Under the pieces are notes generated by a model. The model searched no databases, was not told where the DNA came from, and saw only the letters and a program-made list of their open reading frames with translations. Positions 61,997 through 64,000 of a stretch of 64,000 nucleotides of DNA are shown here, one piece after another. The translations under genes and the position numbers were made by a program. The first letter of the stretch is position 1, and each line of letters begins with the position of its first letter. The DNA is from Kineococcus endophyticus (GTDB lineage Bacteria > Actinomycetota > Actinomycetes > Actinomycetales > Kineococcaceae), in assembly GCF_040796495.1 (NCBI RefSeq), contig NZ_JBFNQN010000009.1, forward strand, positions 62,001 through 126,000, written 5' to 3'.

Positions 61997-62536
61997 GTGA
62001 GCAGATCGTGGTGGCGCGAGTGGCTCGACCTGACCCGCAGCGACCTGCCCCTGAACCGGCCCTCCCGTGAGTCGATCGCCACGATGGCCATCTGGCGCTT
62101 CGGGCAGGTCCTGCACGACCGCCCCGGCGCGGCCGCCTTCGCCCTGCGCCGCGTGCACGGCGTGGTCGACCAGCTGTGGACGCGGAACACCATCGGGGCC
62201 GAACTGCCGCGCAGCGTCGTCGTCGGTCCCGGGATGAAGCTCCCCCACGCGGGACGGGGCGTCATCGTGCACCCCGACGCCCGCATCGGCGCGAACGTCA
62301 CGCTCCACCACCGCGTGACGATCGGCGTGCGGAACAACGCGCGACCGCCCCACATCGGAGACGGCGTCTACCTCGGTGCCGGCGCTGCGGTCCTCGGCCC
62401 CGTCGACCTCGGGCCCGGCTGCAAGGTGGGGGCCAACGCGGTCGTCGTCAAGGACGTCGAGGCCGGGGCGACGGTCGTCGCCCCTCCGGTGCGGGTCCTG
62501 TCCGGGGCGCAGAGCACCCCCTCCCGACCCGCCTGA
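61997..62536 (+). CDS. Serine-acetyltransferase-like hexapeptide acyltransferase
   Basis: 179 residues. A short N-terminal helical region (WWREWLDLTRSDLPLN, IATMAIWRFGQVLH) is followed by a left-handed beta-helix: GPGMKLPHAGRGVIVHPDARIGANVTLHHRVTIGV (with the active-site HH), then PHIGDGVYLGAGAAVLGPV and GCKVGANAVVVKDV. The form is that of the CysE/WcaB-type acetyltransferases found in exopolysaccharide clusters, so glycan acetylation is more likely than cysteine synthesis here. GTG 61997 has GGAGGA with six-base spacing. Confidence 0.88.
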   Translation: MSRSWWREWLDLTRSDLPLNRPSRESIATMAIWRFGQVLHDRPGAAAFALRRVHGVVDQLWTRNTIGAELPRSVVVGPGMKLPHAGRGVIVHPDARIGANVTLHHRVTIGVRNNARPPHIGDGVYLGAGAAVLGPVDLGPGCKVGANAVVVKDVEAGATVVAPPVRVLSGAQSTPSRPA

Positions 62537-62634
62537 CGACGCGCGCCCGGTCGGGCGTGACGACAGTCACTCGTTGTTGTTCACCCGTGAGCCGACTGTG
62601 TACCTTCTCAGCAGCCTCACGACAAGGAGAACCG

Positions 62635-63702
62635 GTGACCCGTCACGCCCAGCAGGTTAGGTACGACTGGGTCGACACCGCCCGCGGAGCGAGCATCCTG
62701 CTCGTCATCACCTACCACGCGGCACTCTTCGCCGCCTCGGTCGGCTTGGAGTCGAACGCCTGGAACGTCGTCAACGGCGCTACGCGGGTGATCCGGATGC
62801 CGCTCTTCTTCTTCATCAGCGGCCTCCTCGCGAGCAGCGCACTGGCCCGCCCCTGGATGCCGACCCTTCGGCGCAGGGTGGCAGGCAACCTGTACCTGTA
62901 CGTCCTGTGGGCCACACTGGCGTTCGTCCTCTTCAGCCTCGTGCCCTACGAACGGCAGGGCGCCCCGCGGGGGGCCTGGCACTGGGTGGAGTCCACCTTC
63001 ACCCAGCCGCAAAACGGCCTGTGGTACCTCCTGGCCCTGGCTCTCTTCACCCTGGCGGCAAAGGCGCTCAATCGGTTCTCGACCTTGGCGGTGCTCGTGC
63101 CGGCCGCGCTGTTGTCCGCGGTGGCCGGGACCGACCTGGTCCCCAGCAGCTTCGTGTGGAACAACTGCCTCGTCCTCTTCGTGTTCTTCCTGGCGGGCAG
63201 CAGGCTCAGGTCCCAGACGCTGGGCCGGATTCCCCGCCTTGGGCGACTCTCGATCGCCCTCCCCCTCGCTTCGGTGGTGGGTGTCGTCGCACTCGTCGCG
63301 GCAAAGCTCGACGTTCTGGACGTGGCCGGGGTTCGGTTCGCCCTGGGCGCAGCGGCAGTTCTTGCGGGACTGAGTTTCTCAGCGTCGATCGCTTCGAGCC
63401 GCTTCGGCCGGTTCCTCGCGACGGTGGGCCGCGACACGCTCGGTGTCTACGTAACCCACGAGATGTTGCTCGCGTTGTTGGTGCTCCCCATGGCGGGCCT
63501 CGCCAGCAGCCCTTGGGTCGACGCGGCTCGATGGTTCGCTCCTCCCGTCCTCGTGGTGGTGGGAACTGCCGCCGCCCTGGCCCTGCGCAAGCCGTTGTCC
63601 AAGGTGCCAGGTCTTCTGGCCGCGCCGACCTTCCTGACGGGACCTCAGCGTCCCGGCGGAGAGACGGTGGGACGGAAGACGGACCTGCAGCCGGTGCGTT
63701 GA
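62635..63702 (+). CDS. Acyltransferase-3 family membrane protein
   Basis: 355 residues with about ten TM segments: RYDWVDTARGASILLVITYHAALFA, VIRMPLFFFISGLLASSALARPW, QNGLWYLLALALF, LVLFVFFLAGSRLRS and GRDTLGVYVTHEMLLALLVLP. Third acyltransferase of the cluster. GTG 62635 has AAGGAGA five bases upstream, and TACCTT (62602-62607) is a candidate -10. By eye the codon use is somewhat less GC-extreme than its neighbours, hinting at later acquisition. Confidence 0.87.
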   Translation: MTRHAQQVRYDWVDTARGASILLVITYHAALFAASVGLESNAWNVVNGATRVIRMPLFFFISGLLASSALARPWMPTLRRRVAGNLYLYVLWATLAFVLFSLVPYERQGAPRGAWHWVESTFTQPQNGLWYLLALALFTLAAKALNRFSTLAVLVPAALLSAVAGTDLVPSSFVWNNCLVLFVFFLAGSRLRSQTLGRIPRLGRLSIALPLASVVGVVALVAAKLDVLDVAGVRFALGAAAVLAGLSFSASIASSRFGRFLATVGRDTLGVYVTHEMLLALLVLPMAGLASSPWVDAARWFAPPVLVVVGTAAALALRKPLSKVPGLLAAPTFLTGPQRPGGETVGRKTDLQPVR

Positions 63703-64000
63703 CGAGGACACCCGCCCCGAAGGCGAGCCGCCCGTCTCGGGTCGTCGATTGCGTGTGCACTGACCTCGACATCGTCTGCCAACACCTGACGACGGTGCCG
63801 GCTCTGGATTGATTGCAAGACCGCTGTCCCAGGGGCGGCTCCGGGCATGCTGGTGACGACGCCACGTTCGCAGGAACAGCCGAGACGATCGCGGTCGTCG
63901 GAGGTGCGCCACCACTCAGGTCGACCGGTGACGACCGGCATGAGAGCTCGCGTCCGGCACCGACGGCCACCGGGGCGAGCAGGTGGCCAGTCGCTGCGTC
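63703..64000. other. Terminal 298-bp stretch with no supported gene
   Basis: Open frames here are short, overlap on both strands and have no recognisable motifs or ribosome sites. Composition is visibly less GC-rich than the rest of the window. No terminator, tRNA or repeat is evident. Confidence 0.5.

Noticed and set aside
63645-63941. 98-codon minus-strand frame at the right end
   Set aside because: It has no motif or ribosome site and partly overlaps the acyltransferase gene antisense.

Overview
This window comes from a very GC-rich actinobacterium. The evidence is strong G/C bias at third codon positions, many GTG starts, actinobacteria-typical families (WXG100, DUF3263, DUF4190, XPB helicase with its partner, F420 biosynthesis) and a riboswitch that matches the SAM-IV class. 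A Kineococcus-like member of the Kineosporiales is my best guess, but the genus is inferred only. At least a dozen genes seem to be read from leaderless mRNAs, with a TANNNT-like -10 box ending 6-7 bases before the start codon. I see no rRNA, tRNA, CRISPR array, prophage or insertion sequence.

Region 1 (1-16.7 kb) is mostly housekeeping and envelope stress. It holds the end of a helicase-associated protein, XPB helicase, a quinone oxidoreductase, an M3 peptidase, a Tat-exported PhoX phosphatase with candidate iron and phosphate operator sites, and a DUF3037/HipA-like kinase pair. An MprAB-like two-component system followed by a PepD/HtrA-like protease comes next, then a lone WXG100 protein, a 49-residue small protein and moaA-moaD.

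Region 2 (16.7-24.6 kb) holds a GntR regulator with an enolase-superfamily enzyme, a Baeyer-Villiger-type monooxygenase, moaE, and F420 genes (cofC, cofG). It also has a CofH-like protein that has lost the whole radical-SAM cysteine segment. A perfect 72-bp palindrome lies between mmcQ and groEL.

Region 3 (24.7-42 kb) holds groEL with two CIRCE operators, a cold-shock gene, ung, galM, and a GntR-MFS-SDR catabolic set. A LysR gene diverges from an adenosine-deaminase-like/flavin monooxygenase/NCS1 permease operon. OsmC, two small conserved genes and a SAM-IV-controlled metQ-metN-metI methionine importer follow.

Region 4 (42-50.3 kb) holds an HD-GYP protein with a repetitive Pro-rich tail, a lipid/diacylglycerol kinase, an amidohydrolase, a TetR regulator facing a FAD-linked oxidase across a perfect 11-3-11 palindrome, and a DUF485/acetate-type symporter pair.

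Region 5 (50.5-64 kb) is the most unusual. Four paralogues of an exported protein family of unknown function (one with a C-terminal NPCBM carbohydrate-binding domain, one membrane-anchored) are interleaved with three membrane acyltransferases, a hexapeptide acetyltransferase and an asparagine-synthetase-like enzyme without a glutaminase cysteine. I infer a cell-surface glycan assembly or modification locus that continues past the right edge.
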